This document shows positions 1-11,313 of a stretch of 64,000 nt of DNA, piece by piece. Origin of the DNA: Sphaerolaimus hirsutus (lineage: Eukaryota > Nematoda > Chromadorea > Monhysterida > Sphaerolaimidae); NCBI GenBank assembly GCA_964036195.1, contig OZ038458.1:17063832-17127831 (forward strand), given 5' to 3'. Below the pieces are notes generated by a model that was not told the origin of the DNA, searched no databases, and saw only the letters and a program-made list of their open reading frames with translations. How positions within the stretch are numbered: position 1 is the first letter of the stretch; the number at the start of each line of letters is the position of its first letter. Position numbers and translations under genes: made by a program.

Positions 1-436
1 ATTTTCAAAACAATTCTTATTAATAATTGTGTTTATTTTTTTTCATCGCTGTTTCATCTCATGTATTTTTGTCAGTATTGGTGGATAAGGTAATCAATAT
101 TGTAGTGAAACTAACAATATAACATGAATAAATATAACAGCACCTATAAATACCTGATTGACATTGCAATTGCGTGTATTGTACCTAAATTTAAATCATA
201 CAACAAAGCAAATGCCTATGACTTAGATGTTGTACATCGCCTTCAAAATACATGTATAAGTTGGTTTTTAGGTACCATAGAGTAAATTACAAATTTTGCT
301 TAGGTATTTGTTTCAATTTGGAAAAACTATTATAGGACAAAAATTATAAAACGTTTTCGAATTTTTTTGGACTTTTTTAATTTTATGTTACCGCCAGAAG
401 GAATACTTGAAATCTATTTTCTCAATATTAATGCAG
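1..436. other. AT-rich stretch, no gene recognised
   Basis: No convincing coding signal on either strand. The last ~40 bases form a pyrimidine-rich tract ending in AATGCAG, which could be the 3' end of an intron leading into the candidate exon at 437. Confidence 0.4.
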
Positions 437-526
437 CGCAACGAGAATGGAAAGTTGGCAAATGCTCTCGAGGCACTCGGCGTCAGGGCCGCTGGACAGA
501 TTTCAATACATTCCGATGTGGATTAA
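437..526 (+). CDS. Candidate terminal exon, product unknown
   Basis: After an acceptor-like TTAATGCAG, one frame gives 29 residues beginning RNENGKLANALEALGVRAAG and ending HSDVD, followed by TAA TAA. Base composition is richer in G+C than the AT-rich flanks, as in the firm exons of this window. No upstream exon is visible because the window begins here. I do not recognise the family. It could equally be chance; the support is protein-like composition, a plausible acceptor and a clean stop. Confidence 0.3.
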   Translation, partial: RNENGKLANALEALGVRAAGQISIHSDVD

Positions 527-565
527 TAATCAGATGTAAGCAACAATGTGTTGATTTTTTTATAT

Positions 566-677
566 TGGGGGCAGTCCCTTACCCTGTAAAATATCAAATG
601 TCATGTAAAGTGTAAAAGTCATGTAAAACGCCCTGCAAAATGTCAAACGTACATTTCGGGTCTGGGACTGGCACCAG
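566..677. mobile_element. Introner-like foldback element, outside a recognised gene
   Basis: It starts GGGGGCAGTCCC, ends GGGTCTGGGACTGGCACC, and the body is built of TGTAAAATATC / CATGTAAAGTG units. It belongs to the family that forms whole introns at 39290, 46919, 61055 and 61345. It lies just 3' of the candidate exon at 437-526. Read on the minus strand it begins CCTG then GTGCCAGTCCC, as at the TSEN54 copy, but the other side does not end in AG. Confidence 0.55.
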
Positions 678-1085
678 GTTGTCGCGCCAGTGCCATAACT
701 CACTGTCGAGGGAGGGCGCAAGCCACCCATCCATAATATGGTATTGGGGATCTGGGTTTTTTCAAGTTTTCAACAGATGCTGTAACAATGTTAGACATTT
801 GCAAATGCCTGGCTTATGAAAAATATGTGAAAAATATATGTACCGGCGCTGAATATTATTGAAATAGTCTGTCTGGCGTTGAAACGTTTTTTATCGTAGG
901 AAATATTATTGAATCATAGTTTGCTTAGATGAATTTGCAAAACCCGTCGAATCAATGTTTCAGGACATTACTCAAGTAGTGGATATACAGAAGGTGGTTT
1001 AAGCTGATTTCATAAAATATTATATTTATACTAATCTACCTAATATTATACTAATATAAATTATTAAGATGTGTGTATCGCTGTA

Positions 1086-1423
1086 GCCCGAACCGACCCG
1101 ACGCTCATCGTATCGCCGATTGTTTCCCTGTTGGGGGGGGGCAATTCAGGGCCCCTTGTCGCGATACGAGAGCGTCGGTGCGGTGTGGGGACAGCCGCTC
1201 ATTTTCCACTTGGAATTCTAATCTATTTACTATCTACCTAATGTTGTAGTGGGTACCTAGCTAACATCTAAATAATTGAGTGGATAGCTGAAGTCTATCT
1301 ATATACTATCTATCTACCTATCTACCTAATATCTTGATGGGGGGGGGCAATCAAGAGCCCCTTCGGACACGTCAGTCAGTATCGCACGACGTGTCCGACA
1401 GGGGCCCTGAATTGCTCCCCCAC
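1086..1423. repeat. Nested foldback repeats with GGGGGCAATTCAGGGCCCC arms
   Basis: Two inverted repeats are visible. Near 1136-1156 the arm GGGGGCAATTCAGGGCCCCT is matched in inverse near 1400-1421, and around 1090-1120 a GACGCTC/CGTATCG arm is matched in inverse by CGATACGAGAGCGTCGG near 1160. A second partial arm (GGGGGCAATCAAGAGCCCC) lies near 1341. No coding sequence is seen. Probably one non-autonomous foldback element containing another. Confidence 0.6.
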
Positions 1424-1583
1424 GTATTTGCATCGCAGTTAAATTCTTTTTTTTGAAGGAGAAAAACGCTTTGTTGTACATTTGTCTCATCATATCTCGC
1501 CATTTCTTAGCCGATTTTGAGCAATGAACACTTAAAATACCTAATCAGAATTAGCAGGAAATTCCACTTAGTAATGATCATAG

Positions 1584-2083
1584 CCATGGGGCATTGAAAA
1601 TAGCGTTTTTCCATCACTACTCACAATGAAATGTACCGTATTACATCATTGATTTGTAATTTTGAGGCGCTTTTTGAGGAAATATGGTAATTGTGTACAA
1701 GATACGCATGACGATAACATGGCTTCATAACGCTAACAAGATACGCTTCTAAAGAACCCGAAGTATCGCAAATTATGGTGTAAAATTTCCGTTTTCTTTG
1801 TTCCGTTTTCAGTCCGGTTTTCCGGCCGCTGAATTTCTTTTCCCGTTTTCTGGCCACTAAATTTTTTTCCGTTTTTCCGGCTAAATTTTCAGTTTTTCGA
1901 CCTCATATTTCCTTATTCTGGCTCAACTGTCTGTTTTATGGGGCATTGAAAATAGCGTTTTTCCATCACTACTCGCAATGAAATGTACCGTATTACATCA
2001 TAATACATCATTGATTTGTAATTTTGAGGCGCATTTTGAGGAAATATGGTAATTGTGTACATGATACGCATGACGATAACATG
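1584..2083. repeat. Pair of ~145-bp direct repeats around a TTTTCCG-rich core
   Basis: The block starting GGGGCATTGAAAATAGCG occurs at about 1588 and again at about 1940, and both copies run into ACGATAACATGGCTT. Between them is a TTTTCCG-rich stretch like the interior of the element at 8806-9476. No gene is seen here. 2084-2379 holds only short chance reading frames. Confidence 0.75.
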
Positions 2084-2379
2084 GCTTATCATTGATGTGT
2101 CATGGCGTGGCATGGTGTGTTGTCATGATTAGCGATAGACCCGTTTGAAGCTGATTCACAATTGTCATGAGAAGAATGATCATCGCATCGATCCAGGTGC
2201 CAGTTGCGCAAGTGGAGAAGTGAAAGCGCCAGGTGAAATGGCAAGGAAACTGCCAAACGCAAAGTAAAAGAAGAAATGAAATGCCACATTTGTTTTTGTA
2301 CTTGACTTGCATTTTACTCGTCATTTCACTTTGGTATTATTCAAGGGGGGGGTCTTATTCAAGGATATGAACACCACAT

Positions 2380-3949
2380 TTTATGGGACCCCAGTTGGGC
2401 TATTTTAACATATATATTGCGGGTTCTGCAAGCACGCATGAAATGAAGAGTATGATGAATGTGATGTCTCATTCATCACATGCAATGTGCATGTGAAATA
2501 TATACACTTCACACGTGATGACTGAAACATCATAAAGTCATATCGATATAATCAATTGTTCCAAGTCGAACCCGTAATTCATAGGCTTCAATTACATCTA
2601 GTCATCTTATCTCCCTACCGTCTCTATCGAATTATGAAGGCTCAGATGAATTTATATTTCTCCTAGCGCTCAATGGATATTATTTATGTTTGGTCAAATA
2701 CAAATTTGGCCATTAGCCAGTTAAATATAGAAATTTAAAAATGTTGGTAAGGTTTGGCAGAAAGTGTTCATGTCTCAATTCGTTTTTACTTCTACATACC
2801 GTATTTGCTTGTGCTTGAATAATTTTCCCCCTTGAATTATCCCCACAACATGCTAGGAAAAATAAATTGCCCCCTTAAATAATCCCCCCTGAAGAGATTT
2901 GATCAATTTGTTGTGCCCAATTTGAACAAAAATGGCACATTATTGTGTTCATAAAGCATATTTCATTGAATGAGTTGACAGAAACATGCTTGAATACTTT
3001 GACAAAAAAAATAATTCCCCACTCTAATAATCCCCCCCCTTGGCCCTGTTTTGCCGGGGCGCCAGTGGCACTTGGCGCCACACTCATGAAAAGTGCCAAT
3101 TGAAGTTGGTGAATCGCGCAAAGCGAAAATGGCAGGATGGCGCAATTCGGAAAGTGGTCGCCAGGCGCCAAGGGCACAATGAAAAGTGGGCACCAAGGGC
3201 ACAATGAAAAATGGGCGCCAAGCACCAAAGTCTTATACAAAGAATACGCCAATTATACCTGATGTTTCACTTCTGTAATGTTTGATGTTCCATTCATCAA
3301 TCAAATACAGGAATGATGAATGGCACTCCACAATTTTTGGACTGTGGCCACTCTAAACCCACAAAAACGAAGTTTCGGTCACTCACGGAAGCCCTCCGAA
3401 TTTGTACAGTCTGTATAGTTTTTATTCACCCCAGCAAGAGTATTCGAGATCGAATATTTTAGCATGATTATTTTTATAGAGGGCTTTCATTGAAAGCCCC
3501 TGCTTTCCAGGAAAAAATTGATTTTACTTAAATTAAGTTTAATTAAATTAAGTGTTTCAGCACTGTAGCCCCATTCCATCACTACTGCTGGGTAAACAAG
3601 TGGGCAGTATGCCAGTTAGGGAGAGGGGGGGCACACCCAGCGTGCATGTCGACTTGTTGCACATGTTAGTGCCCTGAGCGGATGGTGGTCCTCGTGTGCA
3701 TGGAGTCCCGGAGTGCATGGAGGGGCGGCCGGCATGCACACCGGGCCTCCATGCACATGCCTGCAGCAAACGCATGTCAGTTTTGGCGAAATGAAGAGTA
3801 TGATGAAGGTGATGTCTCATTCATCACATGCGATGTGCATGTTAAAAACGTGAAATATATACACATCACATGTGATGACTGAAACATCATTACATCATAT
3901 CGACGACCGCCCACACCCTAAAATTTGGTGAAAAGAACCTGCAATATAT
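2380..3949. repeat. 1.5-kb direct duplication, copy 1
   Basis: Nearly the same sequence recurs at 4159-5725, from the block TGGGCTATTTTAACATATAT through the GGCGGCCGGCATGCACACC segment to CGACCGCCCACACCC. The copies differ by a few percent and small indels. Overlapping reading frames of 80-126 codons occur on both strands but match in neither frame nor composition what a selected gene would show; I treat them as non-coding. Confidence 0.85.
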
Positions 3950-4158
3950 ATGTTTCAATAGTTTTTCAAATTAGGTAGAGAAATGGTTGATTACCGTCCC
4001 TCCGGCCCTGGAGACACTCAAAAATCCCAGTGTGCCTGCATCACAAAAGATGGGAACTGCTCAAATCAAAATGCAACAGTTTCCATCGTCGTGCAGCAGA
4101 GTGTACACCGTTTTTGGTGAAATTTGGTGAACACCAAATTTCTGCCACACTTGCCTGC

Positions 4159-5725
4159 ATTTTATGGGATCCCAGTTGGGCTATTTTAACATATATATTG
4201 CGGGTTCTGCAAGCACACATGAAATGAAGAGTATGATGAATGTGATGTCTCATTCATCACATGCAATGTGCATGTGAAATATATACACTTCACACGTGAT
4301 GACTGAAACATCATAAAGTCATATCGATATAATCAATTGTTCCAAGTCGAACCCGTAATTCATAGGCTTCAATTACATCTAGTCATCTTATCTCCCTACC
4401 GTCTCTATCGAATTATGAAGGCTCGGATGAATTTATATTTCTCCTAGCGCTCAATGGATATTATTTATGTTTGGTCAAATACAAATTTGGCCATTAGCCA
4501 GTTAAATATAGAAATTTAAAAATGTTGGTAAGGTTTGGCAGAAAATGTTCATGTCTCAATTCGTTTTTACTTCTACATACCGTATTTGCTTGTGCTTGAA
4601 TAATTTTCCCCCTTGAAAAATTCCCCCTTGAATTATCCCCACAACGAGCTAGGAAAAATAAATTGCCCCCTTATATAATCCCCCCTGAAGAGATTTGATC
4701 AATTTGTTGTGCCCAATTTGAACAAAAATGGCACATTATTGTGTTCATAAAGCATATTTCATTGAATGAGTTGACAGAAACATGCTTGAATACTTTGACA
4801 AAAAAATAATTCCCCACTCTAATAATTCCCCCCCCCCCTTGGCCCTGTTTTGCCGGGGCGCCAGTGGCACTTGGCGCCACACTCATGAAAAGTGCCAATT
4901 GAAGTTGGTGAATCGCGCAAAGCGAAAATGGCAGGATGGTGCAATTCGGAAAGTGGTCGCCAGGCGCCAAGGGCACAATGAAAAGTGGGCACCAAGGGCA
5001 CAATGAAAAATGGGGGCCAAGCACCAAAGTCTTATACAAAGAATACGCCAATTATACCTGATGTTTCACTTCTGTAATGTTTGATGTTCCATTCATCAAT
5101 CAAATACAGGAATGATGAATGGCACTCCACAATTTTTGGACTGTGCCCACTCTGAACCCACAAAAACGAAGTTTCGGTCACTCACGGAACCCCTCCGAAT
5201 TTGTACAGTCTGTATAGTTTTTATACACACCACCAAAAGTAACTATTTTTATAGAGGGCTTTCATTGAAAGCCTTGCTTTCCAGGAAAAAATTGATTTTA
5301 CTTAAATTAAGTTAAATTAAATTAAGTGTTTCAGCACTGTAGCCCCATTCCATCACTACTGCTGGGTAAACAAGTGGGCAGTATGCCAGTTGGGGAGAGG
5401 GGGGGGCACACCCAGCGTGCATGTCGACTTGTTGCACATGTTAGTGCCCTGAGCGGATGGTGGTCCTCGTGTGCATGGAGTCCCGGAGTGCATGGAGGGG
5501 CGGCCGGCATGCACACTGGGCCTCCATGCACGTGCCTGCAGCAAACGCATGTCAGTTTTGGCGAAATGAACAGTATGATGAAGGTGATGTCTCATTCATC
5601 ACATGCGATGTGCATGTTAAAAACGTGAAATATATACACATCACATGTGATGACTGAAACATCATTACATCATATCGACAACCGCCCACACCCTAAAATT
5701 TGGTGAAAAGAACCTGCAATATACA
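4159..5725. repeat. 1.5-kb direct duplication, copy 2
   Basis: Copy of 2380-3949. The lead-in sequence from about 3975 (GTCCCTCCGGCCCTGGAGAC) through this copy's first 140 bases recurs a third time at 6316-6640, so the unit is a larger repeat family rather than a single local duplication. Confidence 0.85.
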
Positions 5726-6640
5726 CTACTGTGCAGAATAGTTGAGACTTTTCACACATAGAGAAACAGTAGGCTGGGGGTCCACCGCATTTTTTTGCTT
5801 CCCAATTTCTTATCCCTTGCCCAACTTTGATGCCGTTTGAGTATGTTGGGGTTAATCCCTAATCCCTGTTGCACCGTGAAACAATCGAACCCGCAAAGTT
5901 TATGTTTCAGTCGCTTTTGACAACCAGGCTAAAACTGTATTGGATGTTCGTGCTGTCGAGGATGTAGTTGATCCCTCCCAGCGGGCCGGCCGCCGCCACC
6001 GCAGGGAAATTATTACTATTTGACGGTTAGGGTCATTAAATGACCCTAACTCAAAAACACAGAATCCCTTGAAAACTGTGGCGCGTGGCGCCCTGCCCAA
6101 AAAGGGCGCCAAAATGGCGCCAGCAGGTTTTCAAGGCGAGTGTAGTGTAAATGGAAAAATAAAATAAAAATTAACACTAAGTCACTTGTCACAGTAGAAG
6201 GTACACCAAATATTTATACCGAAATGAAATATTTATTTTCAGCGACCAGGGCACTATTTCATATGTCAATGTAAAGTGTCAATTGTCATGCAAAGTGTCA
6301 AATGGGTGGGTAGAAATTAGAGAAATGGTTGATTACCGTCCCTCCGGCCCTGGAGACACTCAAAAATCCCAGTTTGCCTGCATCACAAAAGATGGGAACT
6401 GCTCAAATCGAAATGCAACAGTTTCCATCGTCGTGCAGCAGAGTGTACACCGTTTTTGGTGAAATTTGGTGAACACCAAATTTCTGCCACACTTGCCTGC
6501 ATTTTATGGGATCCCAGTTGGGCTATTTTAACATATATATTGCGGGTTCTGCAAGCACGCATGAAATGAAGAGTATGATGAATCTGATGTCTCATTCATC
6601 ACATGCAATGTGCATGTTAACAACAGGAAATATATACACA
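5726..6640. repeat. Repeat fragments, including third partial copy at 6316-6640
   Basis: 6316-6640 repeats 3975-4300. At 5978-6060 a GCCGGCC / TTAGGGTCA segment is an inverted relative of 7187-7260. A 6070-6115 tract has GGCGCC palindromes. An open frame at 5880-6021 looks protein-like but lies inside repeat sequence. Confidence 0.65.
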
Positions 6641-8805
6641 TCACACGTGGTGTGATACGTGTTGTGGCACAGTACTGTGCGGAAAAAATACTTTCAAAAA
6701 ATGGGGGGTGGAAGCACTGAACCCGCAATATATATGTTTAAATACTTATTTGAGTAAGTATAAAGAAGTGTTCCATTACAGTCCCTCCCCCCAGAGCGAC
6801 TAAAAAAGCGGTCTGTGCCCTGCGCACACATGATGCACTGGAAGGCCACGTACGGCCATCAGGTTGTGCATCAGATCGGGCATCAAGGCCATTCTCTGTT
6901 GCAATTTGGTGGCCGCCAAATTGTATGCCCCCATTGCTTGCATTTTATGGTATTCACAGTTGGGCAATTGAAACATACAAATTGCGGGTTATGCTGCAAT
7001 ATAACAAAGGCTTATACAAAGAACAAGCCAATGGTACATGATGAAGAACGTTTCTGATGTTGGATGTTCCATTCATCAATCAAATACAGGAATGATGAAT
7101 GGCGCCCGCACTCTGTGCTGGCACTTTGCGCTGATACTTGTGCTGGCAATTGGCGCTGAAACGCTTTGTCGCTTTTGTAGTCAGGGTCTGTGACCCTAAC
7201 TGTCAAATAATTGATACCAAGTCCCGGCGGCGGTTTCGGGGCCGGTCCGCGAGACGTGGACAAATATAGTATCCAAAAGCAATCAATAACCATTTTGGAG
7301 GGGTTCTGTGGGTGACCGAAACGCCGTTTTTGTGGGTTTAGTGGGCACAGTCCAAAAAATGTGGAGTGCCATTCATGATTCCTGTATTTGATTGATGAAT
7401 GGCACATCAAACATTAGAAAAGTTAAACATCATGTACAATTTGCGTGTTCTTCGTATAAGCCTCTGGTGCTTGGCGCCCACATTTCATTGTGCCCTTGGC
7501 TGGTTTCATTTCTATGTTCTAGCAATTTTATATTAAAATGTCAAATTGGTGAACTTGAAACATTCACAAAATGAACTTTCAACTTTCAAAAACAAGAAAG
7601 TCTCTCAAAAAATTTACCCCTTGCATCTGCATGCTACCAACAGATGCTGGGGCGAAAAATAAATAAACAGCCTTCAATGAAAGCCCACCAGTATAAATGA
7701 ATAAATAAATACCGTATTACCTCAAAATACCCCCATGGGGGTTTGTTCAAGGTTTGAAAAATTTGAAAGGGGGGGGGGGGTTTATTCAAGGGGGGGTATT
7801 ATTTTGTCAGAAATTTTCATAAGAATCGTAGTAAATAGTAGGCATTTACATACCCAAAACAGGTAATAAATGTGCCCAAACAGGATATATGCGCTGATAC
7901 TTGTGCTGGCAATTGGCGCTGACACTTGTGCTGGCAATTGGCGCTGAAACGAGTTGTCGCTTTTGTAGCAAACACATGTCACTTTTTGAAATAATAATAA
8001 TTTTATAATATTTATTTTTTTAATAATTTTTAAATAATTTTAATAAATAATAATAAATTTTTATAATAAATAATTTTTTATTTTTTGGGTTTTTTTATAA
8101 AAAGTATTTTGTTTGTTGGGCCATATCGAAGACGCCATTGGTCGCTGAAAACCGGGGAAATAATTTTTTTATTTATCGGGTTTTTAAGAAAAAGTAGTTT
8201 GTGACACAAAATACTTTTTGTCATGGAGGGGCGGCCGGCATGCACACCGGGCCTCCATGCACATGCCTGCAGCAAACTGCATTTAGTTGTAAACATTATA
8301 CCTATGTATTGCACTTATTTTTTGAACCCGCAACAAATATGTTTCAATGTAACACCATAACCGCTAAAAACAGGTTTTTACCAAAGTGTATTGAGGTAAT
8401 TACTCAAGATAATACTCAAAAATGCTACCTCACCATTGCACCGCAATATATACTCAAACGGTGAACACAAAGCAACATTGGTTACACATGGTTTGATGGG
8501 GGCTTCAACGAGGCCCCTTATATCATGAAAAATATTTTCCAGGCCCTCACGACAATGAAACTTATGATGTCTCAGTCATCACGTGTGATGTGTATATATT
8601 TCACGACTTTAACATGCACATCGCATGTGATGAATGAGACATGAATGGCCAATAGTACCCAAACCATCACTATTACAGGTTCACAACAACACTTTTTCAT
8701 GCTTTTTGGGCAAACAAGCATATAACAAAGGCAAAGAACAAGCCAATGGTACATGATGAAGAACGTTTCTGACATTGGATGTTCCATTCATAAATCAAAT
8801 ACAGG
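6641..8805. repeat. Copies of the ATGATGAATGGC / GGCGCTGAAAC repeat complex
   Basis: Contains blocks shared with 9480-19340 and 23730-24160: the ATGATGAAGAACGTTTCTGA block, the AATGATGAATGGCGCCC block, GCTGGCAATTGGCGCTG repeats and the ACAGATGCTGGGGCGAAAAA block. 7985-8200 is very AT-rich. At 8223-8276 the GGCGGCCGGCATGCACACC segment recurs. At 7710 a CCGTATTACCTC element end is present without a clear partner. No gene is seen. Confidence 0.7.
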
Positions 8806-9476
8806 TAGGGTGTCAAATTTCCGTTTTCCATTTTCCGTTTCCGTTTTCCGCAGGCAAATTTTTTCCGTTTTCCGTTCCGTTTTCCGGCCGCTGAAATTTT
8901 TTTCCGTTTTCCGTTCCGTTTTCCGGCAACTTTTTTTTCCGTTTCTGTTTTTCCAGCTCATTTTCTGTTTTCCGGCTAAATTTTCAGTTTTTCCGCCTTT
9001 TTTCTGTTTTCCGCCTCAATTTCCAGTTTTTCCACCTTTTTCCATTTTCCCATTTCCCATTGCCTCAATTTCCCATTTTTCCGCCTCATTTTACCTTTTT
9101 CTGGCTCAACTTTCTGTTTTCTGATCAGCCAAACTGGTAAAAATTCATGCAGATTGTCAATGATGTAAAAAAATTGCTGTTTCCAGCAAAATTACTGCAA
9201 ATTTTTTCCACTTCCAGCGAAATTTCAGCACATTTTTTCCGTTTTCCGGCAAAATTTCAGCAAGTTTTTCCATTTCCGATCCAAATTTGATTTTTCCGTT
9301 TCCGTTTTTCCGGCCTCTTTTTCCGTTTTCCGGCCGCTGAAATTTTTTTTCCGTTTCCGTTTCCGTTTTCCGCCAAGTGCAAATTTTTTTCCGTTTTCCG
9401 TTCCATTTTCCGGCCGCTGAAAATTTTTTTCCGTTTCCGTTTCCGTTTTCCGTAAATATATTTTTTTGACACCCTA
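8806..9476. mobile_element. hAT-like non-autonomous element filled with TTTTCCG
   Basis: Terminal inverted repeats TAGGGTGTCAAA / TTTGACACCCTA are flanked by an exact 8-bp duplication AATACAGG (8798-8805 and 9477-9484). The uninterrupted target, AATACAGGAATGATG, is present in many other copies of the host repeat (for example near 11317 and 13749), confirming the boundaries. The interior has no transposase and is almost entirely TTTTCCG-type units, in one orientation at the left and mostly the same at the right. An 8-bp duplication fits hAT-superfamily elements. Confidence 0.85.
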
Positions 9477-11190
9477 AATACAGGAATGATGAATGGCGCC
9501 CACACTGTGTGCTGGCAATTGGCGCTGACACTTGTGCTGGAATTGGCGCTGAAACACTTTGTCGCTTTTGTAGTCAGGGTCTGACCCTAACTGTCAAATA
9601 ATTGATAACAAGTCCCAGCGGCGGTTTCGGGGCCGGTCCGCGAGACTTGGCAGAATATTGAATCGATATACATTTTGGAGGGGTTCTGTGGGTGACAGAA
9701 ACGTTTTTTTTTGTGGGTTTAGAGTGGGCACAGTCCAAAAATTGTGGAGTGCCATTCATCATTCCTGTATTTGATTGATGAATGGCACATCATACATTAG
9801 AAAAGTTAAACATCATGTACAATTTGCGTGTTCTTCGTATAAGCCTCTGGTGCTTGGCGCCCACATTTCATTGTGCCCTTGGCTGGTTTCATTTCTATGT
9901 TCTAGCAATTTTATATTAAAATGTCAAATCGGTGAACTTGAAATATTCACAAAATGGACTTTCAAAAACAAGAAAGTCCCTCAAAAAATTAACCCCTAGC
10001 ATCTGCATGCTGCCAACACATGCTGGGGCGAAAAATAAATAAACAGCCTTCAATGAAAGCCCACCAGTATTAATAAATAATTAAATACCGTATTACCTCG
10101 AAATACCCCCATGGGGGTTTATGATTTCGCCAGCAAAGTTTGAAGGGGGGGTTAATTCGAGGGGGGGTTATTCGAGGTTTTTATTATTATTTCGTCAGAA
10201 ATTTTCATAAGAATCGTAATAAATAATAGGCATTTACATACCCAAAACAGGTAATAAATGTGCCCAAACAGGATATATTTGGACATAAAAATGTAGATAG
10301 CTACACAAAATGAGGCTGCAATGCAAATTAACAGTAATATACATCATGTACATTGCATACATGACGTATTCATTATGTACATGACGTACATATGCTTCCG
10401 AAGGGGGGGCATTTCAAGGGGGGGGTTTATTATTTCCCCATCCATTTTGAGGGGGGGAGTTAATTCGAGGGGGGGTTAATTCAAGGGGGGGGGATAATTC
10501 GAGGTAATTCGGTGCTGCTACTCGATTCCATTCAATGTTTCTTGCACATGTTGGTGACCGGAGCGGATGGTGGTCCCCGTGTGCATGGAGTCCTGGAGTG
10601 CATGGAGGGGCGGCCGGCATGCACACCGGGCCTCCATGCACATGCCTGCAGCAAACGCATGTCACTTTTGGCGAAATGAAGAGTATGATGAACGTGATGT
10701 CTCATTCATCACATGCGATGTGCATGTTAAAAATGTAAAATATATACACATCACACGTGATGACTGAGACATCATTACATCATATCGACGACTGCGGTAT
10801 TTGAATGAAATGAAAATGAAATCATAATTTTAATGAAATGAAAATGAAATCATAATCATATAATTTCATAATAGTCATGAATAAAACCAATGAAAGGCCA
10901 TAAAACACATTCTTAAAGTTTCTGACTTTTGGTGCTTTTCCTTTAACGAGTTTCTATTTTTCCGCCTGAAATGACAAAATAACTTGACAAAATGGACTTT
11001 CAAAAACAAGAAAGTCCCTCAAAAAATTTACCCCTAGCATCTGCAAGCAGTCAACAGATGCTGGGGCGAAAAATAAATAAACAGCCTTCAATGAAAGCCC
11101 ACCAGTATTAATAAATAAATAAATAAATACCAGTGCAGGAGTCTGATTTTAAGGGTAGGCCAATAGTACCCGAACCATCACTATTACAGG
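9477..11190. repeat. ~1.7-kb direct duplication, copy 1
   Basis: Repeated at 11314-13622, from AATACAGGAATGATGAATGG to ACCATCACTATTACAGG. It includes a CCGTATTACCTCG element (about 10085-10510), the GGCGGCCGGCATGCACACC block and AAATGAAAATGAAATC repeats. It carries the empty target (TGTAGATAGCTAC near 10293) of the mariner-like insertion found in copy 2. Confidence 0.85.
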
Positions 11191-11313
11191 ATCACAACAA
11201 CACGTTTTCGTGCGTTTTGGGCAAACAAGCATAGAACAAAGGCTTATACAAAGAACAAGCCAATGGTACATGATGAAGAACGTTTCTGACATTGGATGTT
11301 CCATTCATCAATC

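Noticed and set aside
2875-3252. 125-codon minus-strand frame with a near copy at 4671-5051
   Set aside because: Conserved only because the whole 1.5-kb segment is duplicated; the overlapping plus-strand frame is equally conserved, and differences are not concentrated at third positions.
5880-6021. Protein-like frame (VSVAFDNQAKTVLDVRAVED, then PSQRAGRRHRREIITI)
   Set aside because: It lies inside repeat sequence: its 5' part matches the GAACCCGCAA...ATGTTTCA repeat (3940, 6718, 8323) and its 3' part is an inverted relative of 7187-7260. No consistent splice sites.
8753-9124. 123-codon frame rich in F, S, V and P
   Set aside because: Translation of the TTTTCCG interior of the hAT-like element.
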